Below the pieces are notes generated by a model. That model saw only the letters and a list, made by a program, of their open reading frames with translations. It did no database searches and was not told where the DNA came from. A program made the translations under genes and the position numbers. Source: Anaeramoeba flamelloides (Eukaryota; Metamonada; Anaeramoebidae). Taken from it: a stretch of DNA of 64,000 bases. The stretch covers positions 5,022,001 to 5,086,000 of the forward strand of contig JANTQA010000026.1 in the NCBI GenBank assembly GCA_027625915.1. The letters are read 5' to 3'. Below are positions 48,086 through 59,288 of the stretch, in pieces; positions within the stretch are counted from its first letter, which is position 1, and every line of letters starts with the position of its first letter.

Positions 48086-48658
48086 TCAGGATTTAATAAT
48101 AAATATTTTGAACTTCTGAAAGTAAGTAATTTTTCATTTCTTTAATTTCAAAGATTAACTCAATAATCATTAACATAAAAGCCCAAAGACTGATTATGTT
48201 TCGCTTCATTTTTATAATGAGCTAATTGTTAAATAAATATATTGCAAAAATTTATGAAATAATTTTGTCAAAAAAATTTATTCGTTAATTATTTCATTTT
48301 GTTAATAAAATCGAATTTTTTAGTAACTAATCTACATTTCGCCACAAATTTAAGAAAAATATTTTTTAACTTTGGAGTCTGAATATTGAAAATTCAACAA
48401 CGAATTTTGTTAAGAAATGCAGATTTATTTCTGAAATTTTTAAGAATTTTTAACTAATATAAGAATTAATTTTTAATTAATAAGATCAACAAATATTACT
48501 ACTTTACTAATCGAATTTTTTAGAGACATTGGGGTCATCTAGTACTAATGTGATTTACCTTCGATATAAATAAACATTAATTTTAGTCTTCTCCTTGTCA
48601 GACACTAATATCTTAAAACTAAAATTCATGAACTTTAGGTACAACGATACTATTTACC
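48086..48658. other. Gene-free spacer
   Basis: AT-rich; no exon recognised. Confidence 0.4.
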
Positions 48659-48662
48659 TTAA

Positions 48663-48831
48663 GGGGCTAATCTGGATTAAGTTTTTACCTAAATTTAATC
48701 GAGATTGAGACAATTTTTTACCAATTACTTAGATTTGAAAGACCCTATTAAATTTCAATATTAAATATATTTCTAGAAAAGGAAATATTATTTAGAAATT
48801 ATTTAAAAAAAACTAATAGAGACTATTCCCT
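48663..48831 (-). mobile_element. TTAA-flanked MITE, copy 2
   Basis: Reverse complement of the 12413-12579 element, with TTAA at 48659-48662 and 48832-48835. Shared core TTTCAAATCTAAGTAATTGG. Similar lengths (169 and 167 bp), with scattered differences and a few small indels. Confidence 0.75.
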
Positions 48832-49015
48832 TTAACATGTAAATTATCAGAAAGTTGATGATAAAATTTGATACACCCTTCTATTTATCTTCAAATTTAA
48901 TTTATAGATTGAACAACTCAATCTATTCTATTTACATTATTTAGAAAAAAAACAACTATCTCAAATTTAACAAATTTTCATTTTTTCAAATTACTTGTCT
49001 TTTTAAATTATTCTT

Positions 49016-50284
49016 ATGATAGATTTTGATTCACACGAATACAAAGTTGTGCTTTTAGGTAAAGTTTGCCCTTTAATTGTTTCTGTGCTTGTTTTCGCCT
49101 TGAGCCAATTCACAATTTTCTTCTTTTTTATTTGGAATGTTTTTTGAACAACGATCTTGGAGGGGATTCTGGGGTTGGTAAAAGTTGTATTGTTTTAAGA
49201 TTTGTTAAAAATGAATTTTTTGAGCACAAGTTCATTTTCTTTTGTTTTGTCTTCCTATTCGCCAAGACAACCAAATTTTCAAAACAAAACTTTTTTTTTT
49301 CGTTTTTTTTAAAAAACAATTACTGGAAAATCTTTTAGGGAACCAACAATCGGTGCATCTTATTTATCAAAATCACTTACAGTCTCGGAAAAGGAAATAA
49401 AATTACAAATTTGGGTAATTTGATCTTCTTTATTCTTTTATTCTTGAGTTTGATTTATTTTTGTGCTTAAAACTTTGGAATAATTTTTTTTTGTTTTATT
49501 AATGACCTTCACGCTTATCGATCAACAAATCTTTTTTTTAATATTTTGTTGTTCCCTTGAATTTACTTTTTTTTCTTAATTTTCCTAGGACACAGCAGGT
49601 TTTCTTTCAATTCTCATTTTTCTCTCTTTTCTTTAGGAAGTTTGTCTGATCATTTGAAAGTTATATATATTTTGAATTAATTTTGTTTATTTTTCCAATC
49701 TCAAATAATAAAAGGACAAGAAAGGTACCAATCACTTGCCCCGATGTATTATAGAGGATCGGAAATTGTAATAATTGTTTTTGATTTAACATCTCATGTA
49801 GGGATCTTTCTTTCTTTTTTTCACTCTCTCTCTTTTTTCCTTCCTTTCTTATTTTTTTTCTTTTTTTATTAAAGCCACTTGTTTTACTTTTGGGCTTTCT
49901 CAAAAATTCAAATTTTAGATTTTAACCAATAATTTGAACACTCCAAATTAGGATTCTTATTTCAAAGCAAAAGAATGGGTAAATGAATTATTAGAAAAAG
50001 GCATTCCAGATTTGATTATTGGGTTTGTTGGTAATAAAAGCGATTTAGAAGAAAAACGAGTGATTAAAAAAGAGGAAGCAAAAGAGTATTGTTCACTCCA
50101 CAAACTCCATTATTTTGAAACTTCTGCTAAAACATCAGAAAATGTCAACAAAATGTTTTTGAGTTTATCCAAAGAATTAACACTCATCCCAGAAAAGATT
50201 GAAAAAATTGAAAAAAAGAAATCAGCAATTTCAGAAATAATGATAGAGCCACAAGATCCAAAAAAAAAAAAGTCTTGTTGTTAA
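49016..50284 (+). CDS. Rab5/21/22-type small GTPase, six exons
   Basis: Exons 49016-49058, 49163-49229, 49339-49414, 49589-49598, 49715-49797 and 49952-50284 join in frame to 203 residues. All guanine-nucleotide motifs are intact: GDSGVGKS (15-22), T40 in [16 protein letters not shown] (62-68), NKSD (121-124) and ETSAK (149-153). The C-terminus KKKKSCC is a double-cysteine geranylgeranylation signal. [11 protein letters not shown] and YRSL/YYRGSE-like switch sequence place it with Rab5/Rab21/Rab22, regulators of early endosome and phagosome traffic; the exact paralogue is not certain. Exon 4 is only 10 nt (DTA plus one base) and splits the G3 motif between two introns. Donors include GTAAAG, GTTCAT, GTTTTC and GTAGGG. 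Introns are 104, 109, 174, 116 and 154 bp. Confidence 0.93.
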
Positions 50285-51404
50285 ATTACTTCCAATCAAA
50301 AACCTTCAATTTTTTGTTTTATTGTTTTTTTTTTTGTTTTTTCTTGAAAGATAAATAAATACATTCGTTTATTTTTTAAAAAGAATTTTAATTTATGAAT
50401 TTAGAAGAGAATATTGCACTATATCACATTTTATTTCCAATTTTATATTACTGTGCCCCACTCTCCTCAGATTACTGATAATTCTAAAATTGAATAGATC
50501 ATAATTTCATTCAATATTCTAATTAAAATAATTATTTAATGAATTGTCCATTTTTGCAAGAAAAGATGGAAGACTGAAGATTTGTTATTTTCTCACTATA
50601 TACGTCATCAAAAGATAATCATCAGTTTTTGTACCATTCGGATCAAAAGGAAAGGAGTTTATCTTCAAAAATACCTTTTTTTTTAACACAAAGAATTTTA
50701 TGCATTTTATAGCTATCATTATTAAAAAAACAAATAATAAAACAAAATAAAAATATTATTGTATTAGTGGAAATTTCGAAAGTAACAGTTGACGAAAGTG
50801 TACTAAAGAGATGATTCTTCAACTTGTTCAAGGCATTTTGTATTAATTAACACATTCTAAAAAAATTTATTTAAAAAATAGAGAAAAAGTGGATATACTT
50901 TTTTGAATTTTTAGTATTTCTAGATTTTCTATATTATTTTGTATATTTAGTTCTATTTTATTGAAAATTCTTTACTTTCATTTATCATATTAACTTTTAT
51001 ACTTTATATATAGTTTTTAATAGAAATCAATAAAAGAAATACAATTTATTCCTGATTACAAGAAATACCAAATATTTATATATATATCAGCTATTTCCAA
51101 AAAAGTGGGGAAAATTTATTTTAAAATATCTCTTTATTAAACCCAATCGTCATATAACTATTTAAATATACCAAATCGTTAAAAACCATTTCTTGGTTCT
51201 TGATAATAATTCATTTTTTTTGTTGGTATATTATTACATCAATAAAAGATATTAAATTTTCTGATCTCAATTATTTGTCTGATATTTTTTATGGGTGAAT
51301 ATTGATTTTTTTATCTTTTTGATCGAAAAAAGTGTTTTCATAACTACTTTAATCTCAACAAAATTTTCAATATAATCGAAAGAATAATACTACATTTGAA
51401 TGTT
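50285..51404. other. Gene-free spacer
   Basis: 3' flank of the Rab gene with a T-rich start; no exon recognised. Confidence 0.45.
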
Positions 51405-51700
51405 TAAAAATTCATTGGTACCCTTTCCATATTTCCAGTTTTTTATTGAAATTGATCGTACATTGTTTTTACCAAAAAAAAGTGATATTTTTTTTTTATT
51501 ATTTTTTGGAAATATTTCATCAAACATATTTTGAAATAAATATCATAGTCATTGATTCAATCGGTATTAATATTACATTTTATTTAGTATTGTCAATTAA
51601 CGAATACTACTCAAAAAAAGATGATTTTATATTAAATGTAAAAAATAATGTCACACTTTTTTGTATATAGCATAAACTCTTTTCCAGTCAAAGGGGGCCT
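51405..51700 (+). repeat. Direct repeat T, copy 1
   Basis: About 300 bp repeated at 52390-52715. Both contain GGAAATATTTCATCAAACAT, TTTTGAAATAAATATCA and AATTAACGAATA. The inner boundaries AAAAAAAGTG and the inverted CACTTTTT near the right suggest short terminal inverted repeats, so two copies of one MITE are more likely than a local duplication. Confidence 0.7.
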
Positions 51701-52389
51701 GTTGTAATTTGCGAATTGTATGTTTTTAAAGGGTTTGTATGTAAATTAGAAGAAAATATTTATTTTGGAAATTTCAAAATGGAAATCATTTTTTCATATT
51801 TTCCGACATTTTTGTTTTTTTATTTTCGATTTTTTTTTTCACCTTATTCAGTTGCAAAAAATTTTTTTTATTACAAGATCAATAGTCACTTGATAAAAAC
51901 GTGTTATTATAATGTTATTAAAACTGTGGAAATGATTGTTGAGAAATCATATTAATTTTCTATTGGAATTCTATTCAAGCTTTGATCTGGATATTTGATT
52001 AATAAATGTGAAAAATTTTCACTTCATTTTCATTGTATTTTTCAAATAGAGACCACAAATCCCAACCTACTTCGTTTGGGGACTTGATTTCTAAAAAAAA
52101 GGATAGAAAAGGACGTAAAAATTGTTTCCTATTTATAATACAAATACCATTAGAAGATCAAAAAGAGCATTCTTTTTTTTCTCAAATGTGGTAAAAGAAT
52201 TTGAGTTTTTCAATTTTTATGAAAATATATTGATTAATTAGTTTTATTTCAGAGGGGTGTCAACAATTTTTCGAAATGTATGATTCTACTTAGTTTTTAT
52301 TTGTTCTTCAAAGGTAAATTAGGTAAAATAATTGATATTTGAAAAAAAAATATTCGGCCCATTTGACAGAAACAAAGTTTATAAATGTA
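51701..52389. other. Spacer between the two T repeats
   Basis: No gene supported; the hydrophobic frame at 51716-51955 is AT-driven. Confidence 0.4.
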
Positions 52390-52715
52390 TTTGACCCTTG
52401 AAAAAATCATTTTTAACCTTTGAAATTTCTATTTTTTTCTTAAAATTATCCATTCATTATTTTTCCAAAAAAAAAGTGTTATTTTTTTTTTTTTTTCATT
52501 TTTTGGAAATATTTCATCAAACATATTTTGAAATAAATATCAAGTCATTGCTTGATTCGGTCTTTAATATTGAACTTAATTTAGTATTATTAATTAACGA
52601 ATAACTCTACTAACAAAGATGAATTTGAATAAAATGTAAAAAAAAAAAGCATCACTTTTTCGCAAATACCTTATATATATATAAAACGCATTTCACTCAA
52701 AGGTGCCAGATAATA
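52390..52715 (+). repeat. Direct repeat T, copy 2
   Basis: Same element as 51405-51700, about 985 bp downstream. It carries AAAAAAAAAGTG on the left and CACTTTTTCGC on the right as candidate inverted ends. Confidence 0.7.
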
Positions 52716-53284
52716 ATGAAAAAATCACTTTTTTTTCAAGAATCGACCCAAATCCGATTGTTTAGAAATAAGAGAAATAATAAAATTAAGATTAGATTTG
52801 AGATTCATAAAAGAAATATCTGTACCAACTATAAATTTAAAAAATGAAAAAAAAAAGTTTTACCACTTTGGGAACTTCCCATGTAGAATTTCTCGATTTA
52901 TTTAGAAAATTAAAATTCTTTACAATAATATTTTTAGCTGTAAGTATATTCATTTTAAAAGAAAATATCAAACCTCAATTTTTATCTGTTAATTTGGAAA
53001 TTAAAAGGAATGTTTTTTTAAAAAAATTGACTTTAAAAAAATAAAAAGTAAAAGAAAAAGAAAGAATATTGAAAAAAAACTAAAATTTGAAATTAGAAAA
53101 AATGATTCTGATATAAGAATTAGAAAAATAAAATTTGATAAGAATATGGGAAAATAACCATCATAACCCACTTACAGTAACACTATAAAGGGGGATGGCT
53201 TTATTGGAAAAGAGTTTCTTTATAAAAAAAAAAAAAAAAACAAAAAAAAATAAAAATTAGAGGTTTTGATGAATACATATATTG

Positions 53285-53425
53285 TCATGATATTAACAAT
53301 TAATTTGTGATAATATTTAAAAAAAAATCGCGATTAGTTCTACTTTATTGCAAAAAAAACATATTATTGTGATATTCTGCATAATCACGATATAAAATAA
53401 TTATCGCAATAAAATAAAATCACCT
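53285..53425. repeat. Cluster of degenerate palindromic words
   Basis: Words such as TGTGATAAT, TCGCGATTA, TTGTGATATT, ATCACGATAT and TTATCGCAATA recur about every 20-30 bp. A sister cluster lies at 54340-54510. Confidence 0.45.
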
Positions 53426-54339
53426 CAAAAAAAAACTTGTGAGTTCAAAAAAAATCCCTAGACTTTTCCAACACTTTTCCCATTTAAAAAAGTTTACTAA
53501 GTGTTTAAAAGAGTCGTGAATTGTATCCTATTGTTTGAAAGTTATTAAAGACAGAAAACTTTTATCAACAGAATTAGTTTGTTTGTAGTCGAAAAAAATT
53601 TTTATTCTTTTTATTTTTTTTTAGAAATATAAAATCTCAAAAGAATATATGATCAAACTAATAATAACCCATTTCAACTATATACTTGAATATTCAATAG
53701 ATCTAGTTTTTTTAAAATGGCAGTATTACCTTCACAAGTTAAATAACCAAAAAGAATAAAGAATAATTTGATTTCTTATTGAAGATCGATCAAACAAAAA
53801 ACCCCAAAAATCTAGTTGTGTTTTCTCTCGCCAATACAAAGATATACTCAAAGAAGAATAAGAATAAGAAGAAAAGAATTGTTCAAAAAATCGTAATAAT
53901 TGGTGATAATGTTGGCTGAGTTGTTGTGAAATCTTTTGAGAAAAGTTATCCAACCTATTTCAGCTTTCATAGACTATGGAAAATGTTTTAACCCAAGAAC
54001 ACATTCTTTAAAGAACAACACAGTGTTGGTTGTTTAGAAGTTTTTTTATTCAACACAGTCTACAGCACAATTGATTGAGAATGTATATTTATTTCTCTTT
54101 AGTTCTTATTGTTGTTGATCATTTAAAGTATCGGGATGTTTGTCAACCAAATAAACAGAAATACAACAAAATTCTTTGATCTGATCATTGATTAAATCAA
54201 TAATCTTTTTTGTTGTTTTTTAAAAGAATAACTTTTTTTCATATAATCTGTTTTTTGATAGAGAAATTTTTTTTCTTATTAAAAATATTGCTGAACTTTT
54301 CCCTCAAAACCAGATCAACTATTATTTAGTTACTAAAAG

Positions 54340-54510
54340 GTATATCACAATATTTTGACATTTATCACAATTTTTAAACAATTATCATGATTTTACCAAA
54401 AATCATGATTTTTCATATTCTTGTGATAATATTGAATATCATGATTTTCTAAAATATTGTGGTTTTTCTAAAATATTGCGATTTTTGTAACTTTATTGTG
54501 ACTTGAGCAG
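54340..54510. repeat. Second cluster of palindromic words
   Basis: TATCACAATATT, TATCATGATTTT, AATCATGATTTT, TTGTGATAATATT and TATTGCGATTTTT are spaced at about 20-25 bp. They are the same word type as 53285-53425, possibly the two ends of one old element. Confidence 0.45.
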
Positions 54511-55306
54511 AGATATCATCAATACCTCTATTAAAAAAAAAAATAAATTGATCATTTTTGTTCTCATTAATTAGAAAGCAGTTGTCAACTACAATTCAAT
54601 TTTTTTGATACAAATAAATTCAATCTTTTAAAAAATAATCATATTAACTAAATTTAATAGACATATTACTGAAAAATTAATTATTTGATTATTTTCTAAT
54701 GATCATAATTAAAAAATTTTTATTTTGGAAAATCTTTTTTAAATCACTTTTTCAAATCTAAAAAACGAAAACAAAAATCATAGTATTCTTTTATTTATAA
54801 CCTTTGAGTTAAAATTATAGTATTCAATTCTAACACACATTAATATTTAACAAAACTTTTTTAGTCAACACCTACTTAAATTAGGAATTGTTCAAAAATA
54901 AATTTCTCGAAAATAATTCACAGGCTTAATTAGTTACAAAATTTCTTGAAGGAAAATTATTTTATGATCTTTAACTTTTATTATTTTTGTTACAGTTATG
55001 TTTCAATTGGTTTTGATCTGAATTTATTCTGTTCAAAAAAATATTTCAATTTGAAAAAAACAGTCATGTTCCATAAAAATACCAATAACACATTTCAAGT
55101 TTGAGGAGCTGGATTTTGGTTGTAAAAAGTATTATATTCTCTGAAATTTTTTAAATGGTATTCTCAACAGTTTGAAAAAAAAGTAATTAAAAAAAATGAA
55201 ATAGAATATAAAGTTAAAAATTTTCAAATCATTTTTTACTCTTTTCAACAAATTAATTATTCTTTTTAAAAAACAAAAACTTTGAATAAAAATCCAATTC
55301 CATTCA

Positions 55307-55960
55307 ATGGAAACTTTAAAATATGTGATTTTAGGCGATCGGTCTGTCGGAAAGACAAGTTTAATCCTGAAGCAATCAACAGGCAATTTTCCTGGAGAAT
55401 ACACACCAAAATGTTGTAAATCCCAAATGTCTATTCTTCGTTACAAACATAAACAAATAGGAATCCATCTTATTGACACAGACACAACCAATACAACAAC
55501 ATGTGAACTTTGTCCTCATCTTTTCATCATTTGTTTTTCGTTAACTGATTACCAATCTTTTCAAAACATTCAAAAGAAATATCTTCCACTTTTGAAATCA
55601 ATTTCAAATTCAATTCCAATCCTTGTAGTTGGAACAAAACTTGACTTGGTCAAGTCCAAAAAAAAGAAACAGTTCCTCACAAAACAAAATAGAATCAAGA
55701 TCTTGAAAAAACTGGGGATCAGCAATTATGTCGAATGTTCTTCTTTAAAAAACAAACATATCAAAAAAATCTTTCAAAAATCTATTTCGATTATTAAATG
55801 CTTTTCAAAGAACCACAAGACTGACAAAAAAATTTGTCAAAACGTTCGCAAATTGAAAAAAAATGAAGATTATATCCATCGATTTGGCTTTTTACACACA
55901 AATTTTGCAAAAAATGATCAAAAATATTCTTCTTCATCTCTTCTTAAATTTGTACAATAA
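55307..55960 (+). CDS. Divergent Rho-family-like small GTPase lacking the G3 motif
   Basis: An intronless 217-residue protein from the ATG at 55307. G1 is GDRSVGKT (10-17). The Rho-type segment CFSLTDYQSFQNIQKKYLPL matches 'CFSLxxxxSFENVxxKWxPE'. G4 is GTKLDLV (109-115) and G5 is YVECSSL (141-147), both characteristic of Rho rather than Rab or Ras. The switch II region reads HLIDTDTTNT where Rho proteins have WDTAGQE, so the catalytic Gln and the Gly that contacts the gamma phosphate are both absent. There is no CAAX box (it ends LLKFVQ) and the C-terminal 45 residues are basic. It is therefore predicted to bind nucleotide without normal hydrolysis or switching and without prenylation, like atypical Rho proteins. 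Full length and uninterrupted, so probably functional rather than a relic. Confidence 0.82.
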   Translation: METLKYVILGDRSVGKTSLILKQSTGNFPGEYTPKCCKSQMSILRYKHKQIGIHLIDTDTTNTTTCELCPHLFIICFSLTDYQSFQNIQKKYLPLLKSISNSIPILVVGTKLDLVKSKKKKQFLTKQNRIKILKKLGISNYVECSSLKNKHIKKIFQKSISIIKCFSKNHKTDKKICQNVRKLKKNEDYIHRFGFLHTNFAKNDQKYSSSSLLKFVQ

Positions 55961-56139
55961 CAAACCCTTTTGATGAAAAATTTTCTACTATATTGTACAA
56001 ATGGACTGGTTGAGTGTAAATAAATTAACAAATTAATTTAATACTTTTTTTGATTTATTTTTGGATTTTTTGTATTTATTCTGAAATTTTTTTTTAAGTA
56101 ACGAGTGTTAAAAAAATTTTTAAAAAAAAATATAGATTT

Positions 56140-56550
56140 GATAATTTTTCACTTTTGTATAACTTCACTTATAACCAACACTATTGGCTTAATAAAAGAT
56201 CTTTGATCAAAAATTATTTTTTAAAGATATTTAACAATCCAAGTTGTAAAATTCAATTTTCCATTAATAATTTTTTCAATTTAATAGTAAAAAATTTGAA
56301 TATTTTTTTACTTCTACAGATAAGAGTTCATTTTATTATATTTTGAAAAGTATTTTAATTCAATAAATATCTGTCAAGTATGGAATCAATTATTTTTTCT
56401 AATTAAGAATTATTTATTGATTTATTAAATTCGAAAAAAAAATAATGTTTGTGATTTTTCCGTTCGGTTTTTTTTAATTTTTGGAATAAACAGAAAATTT
56501 TAATAAATTTTCGGTTTATTACTAAAAGTAAAAAAAACCTAGGACACTCT
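56140..56550 (+). repeat. Dispersed repeat S, copy 2
   Basis: Aligns with 46498-46925 (AAAAGATCTTTGATCAAAAA, TTTAATAGTAAAAAATTTGA, ending CCTAGGACACTC). Followed directly by the TTCTAGG-type minisatellite region. Confidence 0.75.
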
Positions 56551-56639
56551 TGTTATCTTTTCCAAAATTTAAAAGAATAGAGTAAAATCTTTGATTTCTT
56601 ACTATTAATATTGATTAGGGAAAGGTTCTATTAGCTTTT

Positions 56640-57790
56640 CTTGAGTTTTCTGTTTATTATTGAAGTATTCTAGGTTTTTTTTTGAGAGTTTCTGTTTTAT
56701 TTCTGAAGTGTTCTAGGGTTTTTTTAATTAATGAAATAAACAGAAAATTTTAATAAATTTTTTGGTTTATTCCAAAAAAAAAAAAAACCTATTTACTTGA
56801 AGAAAACTTCCTTAAGGTGCTTCAAATTTTAAAAAATGATGTACAATTCAGAATTTAATCGATTATTTGAACTCAGGAAAACTTATAACACTTGGGGGGG
56901 GGGGGGAGGCATTCAGACCATGGAAATAATCGTAAAATCTGGATATATATATTAAAAAAAATTAATATTTCTAATGTATTAAGAAATAATATTATTATTA
57001 CTAATTTTGAGATTATTAGAAAAGGGGAGTCTTTTTATTTATTCACCCAAATGGATAATAAATTTATTTTTGAGTCTTTAACAAAATTTCTAAATAAAAA
57101 TTTCGGAATTCATGGAGTATCATAGAGTGTCATCAAGTAGTTAGAGGTTTTTTTACAATTGTATAAAAAAACCAAAAATCTCAGAAAATTATTTTCTTTC
57201 TCAAATTAAAAAAACCCGAAGGTGGTATTCTTGAGGTTTACAGTTTTATTTAAATATCAAATAATTTTCATTTGGTTTTTTTGAGTTTTATATTTATTTG
57301 TGAAGTGTTCTAGGTTTTTTTTAGGTTTTCAATTTTATTTCGAAAATTATTGATTTTATTATATAAATAGAAAACCTCAAAAAAGCCTAGAACACTTCAG
57401 AAATAAAACAGAAAACCACAAGAAAACCTAGACACCACATGGTACTTGACGGAATTCATTCTTTTTTTAATTTTTTGTTTTTATTAGAAAAATCTAAGAT
57501 TTTCCTCAATTCTTTTGGATTCTGGAATCCACTTTTAGCTTTTCTTGAGTTTTCTGTTTATTTTTGAAGTATTCTAGGTTTTTTTGAAGTTTTCTTTATT
57601 AGTTGTGATGTGTTCTAGGTTTTTTTTGAGGGTTTCTGTTTTATTTCTGAAATCTATTGATTTTTCAACTAAACAGATTCTACTTTCTTTTAAATTCTGG
57701 AAACTATAACCTGGTTTATTTTGATTTTGGAAATAAATAGTAAAATCAATTAATTTTCTTTTAATTTTTTAAATTAAAAAAAAAAAACCT
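56640..57790. repeat. TTCTAGG minisatellite-like region, both orientations
   Basis: A unit of about 38-45 bp, roughly GAGTTTTCTGTTTATTTNTGAAGTGTTCTAGG plus a T run, recurs at about 56645, 56690, 57280, 57545 and 57590. It is inverted near 57360-57430 (CCTAGAACACTTCAG). Diverged members lie near 660-780, 42.2 and 46.9 kb. Interrupted by LINE fragment 3. Confidence 0.65.
56917..57125 (+). mobile_element. LINE fragment 3 (3' terminal scrap)
   Basis: Translates as NNRKIWIYILKKINISNVL and then DNKFIFESLTKFLNKNFGI, matching the C-terminal end of LINE fragment 2 (KIWISELKKINISNIL; DNKLIFESLIRFLNKNLGI). About 200 bp, extreme 5' truncation. A G run (about 56895-56907) immediately precedes it. Confidence 0.8.
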
Positions 57791-58580
57791 AAACTGTAAA
57801 TAATAGCAATTAAAAACTCATCCATTATATTTTAACAAAAACAAAAAGTTTTTAATTTTTTCTTTTTTTCTTTTTATTAATTTAAAACAGGATTATCTAT
57901 AAAAACATTAATACTATCTAAAGAAAAAATGATTATATCATACATTTTAGAAAATAATATTAATTAAGATTTTGTTTACTTATCTTTGATTTTTAGGGGG
58001 TGTGAAATTTTTGGAATTGGGTTTATTTACGAGAATTATAGCAGAAAGTAAAATAATTTTAATAAATAGTAATTAAAATTTTACAAATTACAAATCAAAA
58101 AAAGTATGATATTAAAAATACTCTTAATTTGTTGGTAGTTCAAATAAAATTTTCTCAAATTACCATTATATTATTTAACAAGACCAATTAAATGAGTATC
58201 CTATTTTTCTAATTATTTTTTTTTTACTTGGACATTTAAGAAAAATAGAAAGTTTTTCTTCAATTCATAATATATCTATCAAAGTAATTTTTCTCCTATT
58301 TCCAAACTCTTTTTAAAAACCAATCTCTAAAACCTTAAGAAAACTTAATATCCAAAAATATGTCCTTAATAAAATTAAGCACTATTTTTTTATGATTAAT
58401 ATATTTCGAAATTAAGTTCAAAAATTAATTCCATTAACCAGTCTGATAATTTTTTTTAGAATAAAAACACTCTCAACTTTTGAATATCGAAAATATTTTT
58501 TGAAATTACTGTGCACTTTTTTATTTTTTTTTGAAAAATTGGGGTTGAGAAAAGTTTAAAATCAAAGAATAAGTTAATAT
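57791..58580. other. Gene-free spacer
   Basis: AT-rich; nothing recognised. Confidence 0.4.
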
Positions 58581-58934
58581 ATTAAATTAGAATGGTTTTC
58601 CTGAGAGTTTATCTTTTTTGTTTAACTTTTTTTTTTTAATTTTGCCATTTGAAACTAAAAAAAAACATTTGAGGACCAAATTAGTGCCGTTTTAGAAAAA
58701 AAAATTCCCATAATTTAGAATTTGTTTTAGTAAATGAGTTAAAATAAGATATTGTATCTAAAAATATATATAATTTCAAGTGTGAATTCAATGATTTTGG
58801 CAAAAAATGTTTTCAAGAAAAAGTTAAATTGAAACTTTATTTATTTTTATTATATCATTTAGTTTTTTTAAATTTTTAATGGAAAGTATTTGATCAGTTT
58901 TTCATTTTTAGTGTTTTTTGGGTCGTAGGGACAT
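58581..58934 (+). repeat. Tandem duplication, unit 1 (354 bp)
   Basis: Begins ATTAAATTAGAATGGTTTTC and ends GGGTCGTAGGGACATAT; unit 2 repeats it with the same period. Shared inner block: GAGGACCAAATTAGTGCCGT. No coding frame. Confidence 0.9.
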
Positions 58935-59288
58935 ATTAAATTAGAATGGTTTTCGAGAGAGTTTATCTTTTTAGTTGAACATTTTTTAATTTTACCATTC
59001 AAAATTAAAAAAAACATTTGAGGACCAAATTAGTGCCGTTTGTGAAAAGAAAATTCCCATAATATAGAATTTGTTTTTGTAAATGAGTTAAAACAAGATA
59101 GTGTATCTAAAAATATATATAATTTCAAGTGTGAATTCAATGATTTTGGCAAAAAATGTTTTCAAGAAAAAGTTAAATTGAAACTTTATTTATTTTTATT
59201 TTATTATTTAGTTTTTTTTAATTTTATTAATGCAAAGTATTTGATCAGTTTTTCATTTTTTGTGTTTTTTGGGTAGTAGGGACATATA
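58935..59288 (+). repeat. Tandem duplication, unit 2 (354 bp)
   Basis: Directly adjoins unit 1 and matches it nearly base for base, ending GGGTAGTAGGGACATAT. Unit identity is high, so the duplication is recent relative to the other repeats here. A short match to the MITE word ACACGGACTTTCA follows at about 59328. Confidence 0.9.

Larger units (their letters stand above)
52716..55306. other. Gene-free spacer with iterated TATCRTGATA-like words
   Basis: Contains two clusters of short palindromic words (53285-53425 and 54340-54510). The frames near 52844-53044 and, on the minus strand, 53732-53953 lack homology and clear starts. Confidence 0.45.

Noticed and set aside
52844-53044. 66-codon ORF opening with a Lys run and an SFTTLG stretch
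   Set aside because: A short match to the last exon of the 10-kb gene (AAAAGTTTTACCACT) raised the idea of a duplicated exon, but the match stops after about 15 bases.
53732-53953. Minus-strand 73-codon frame with Ser/Tyr-rich content
   Set aside because: Somewhat protein-like but no ATG, no clear splice sites and no recognisable homologue.
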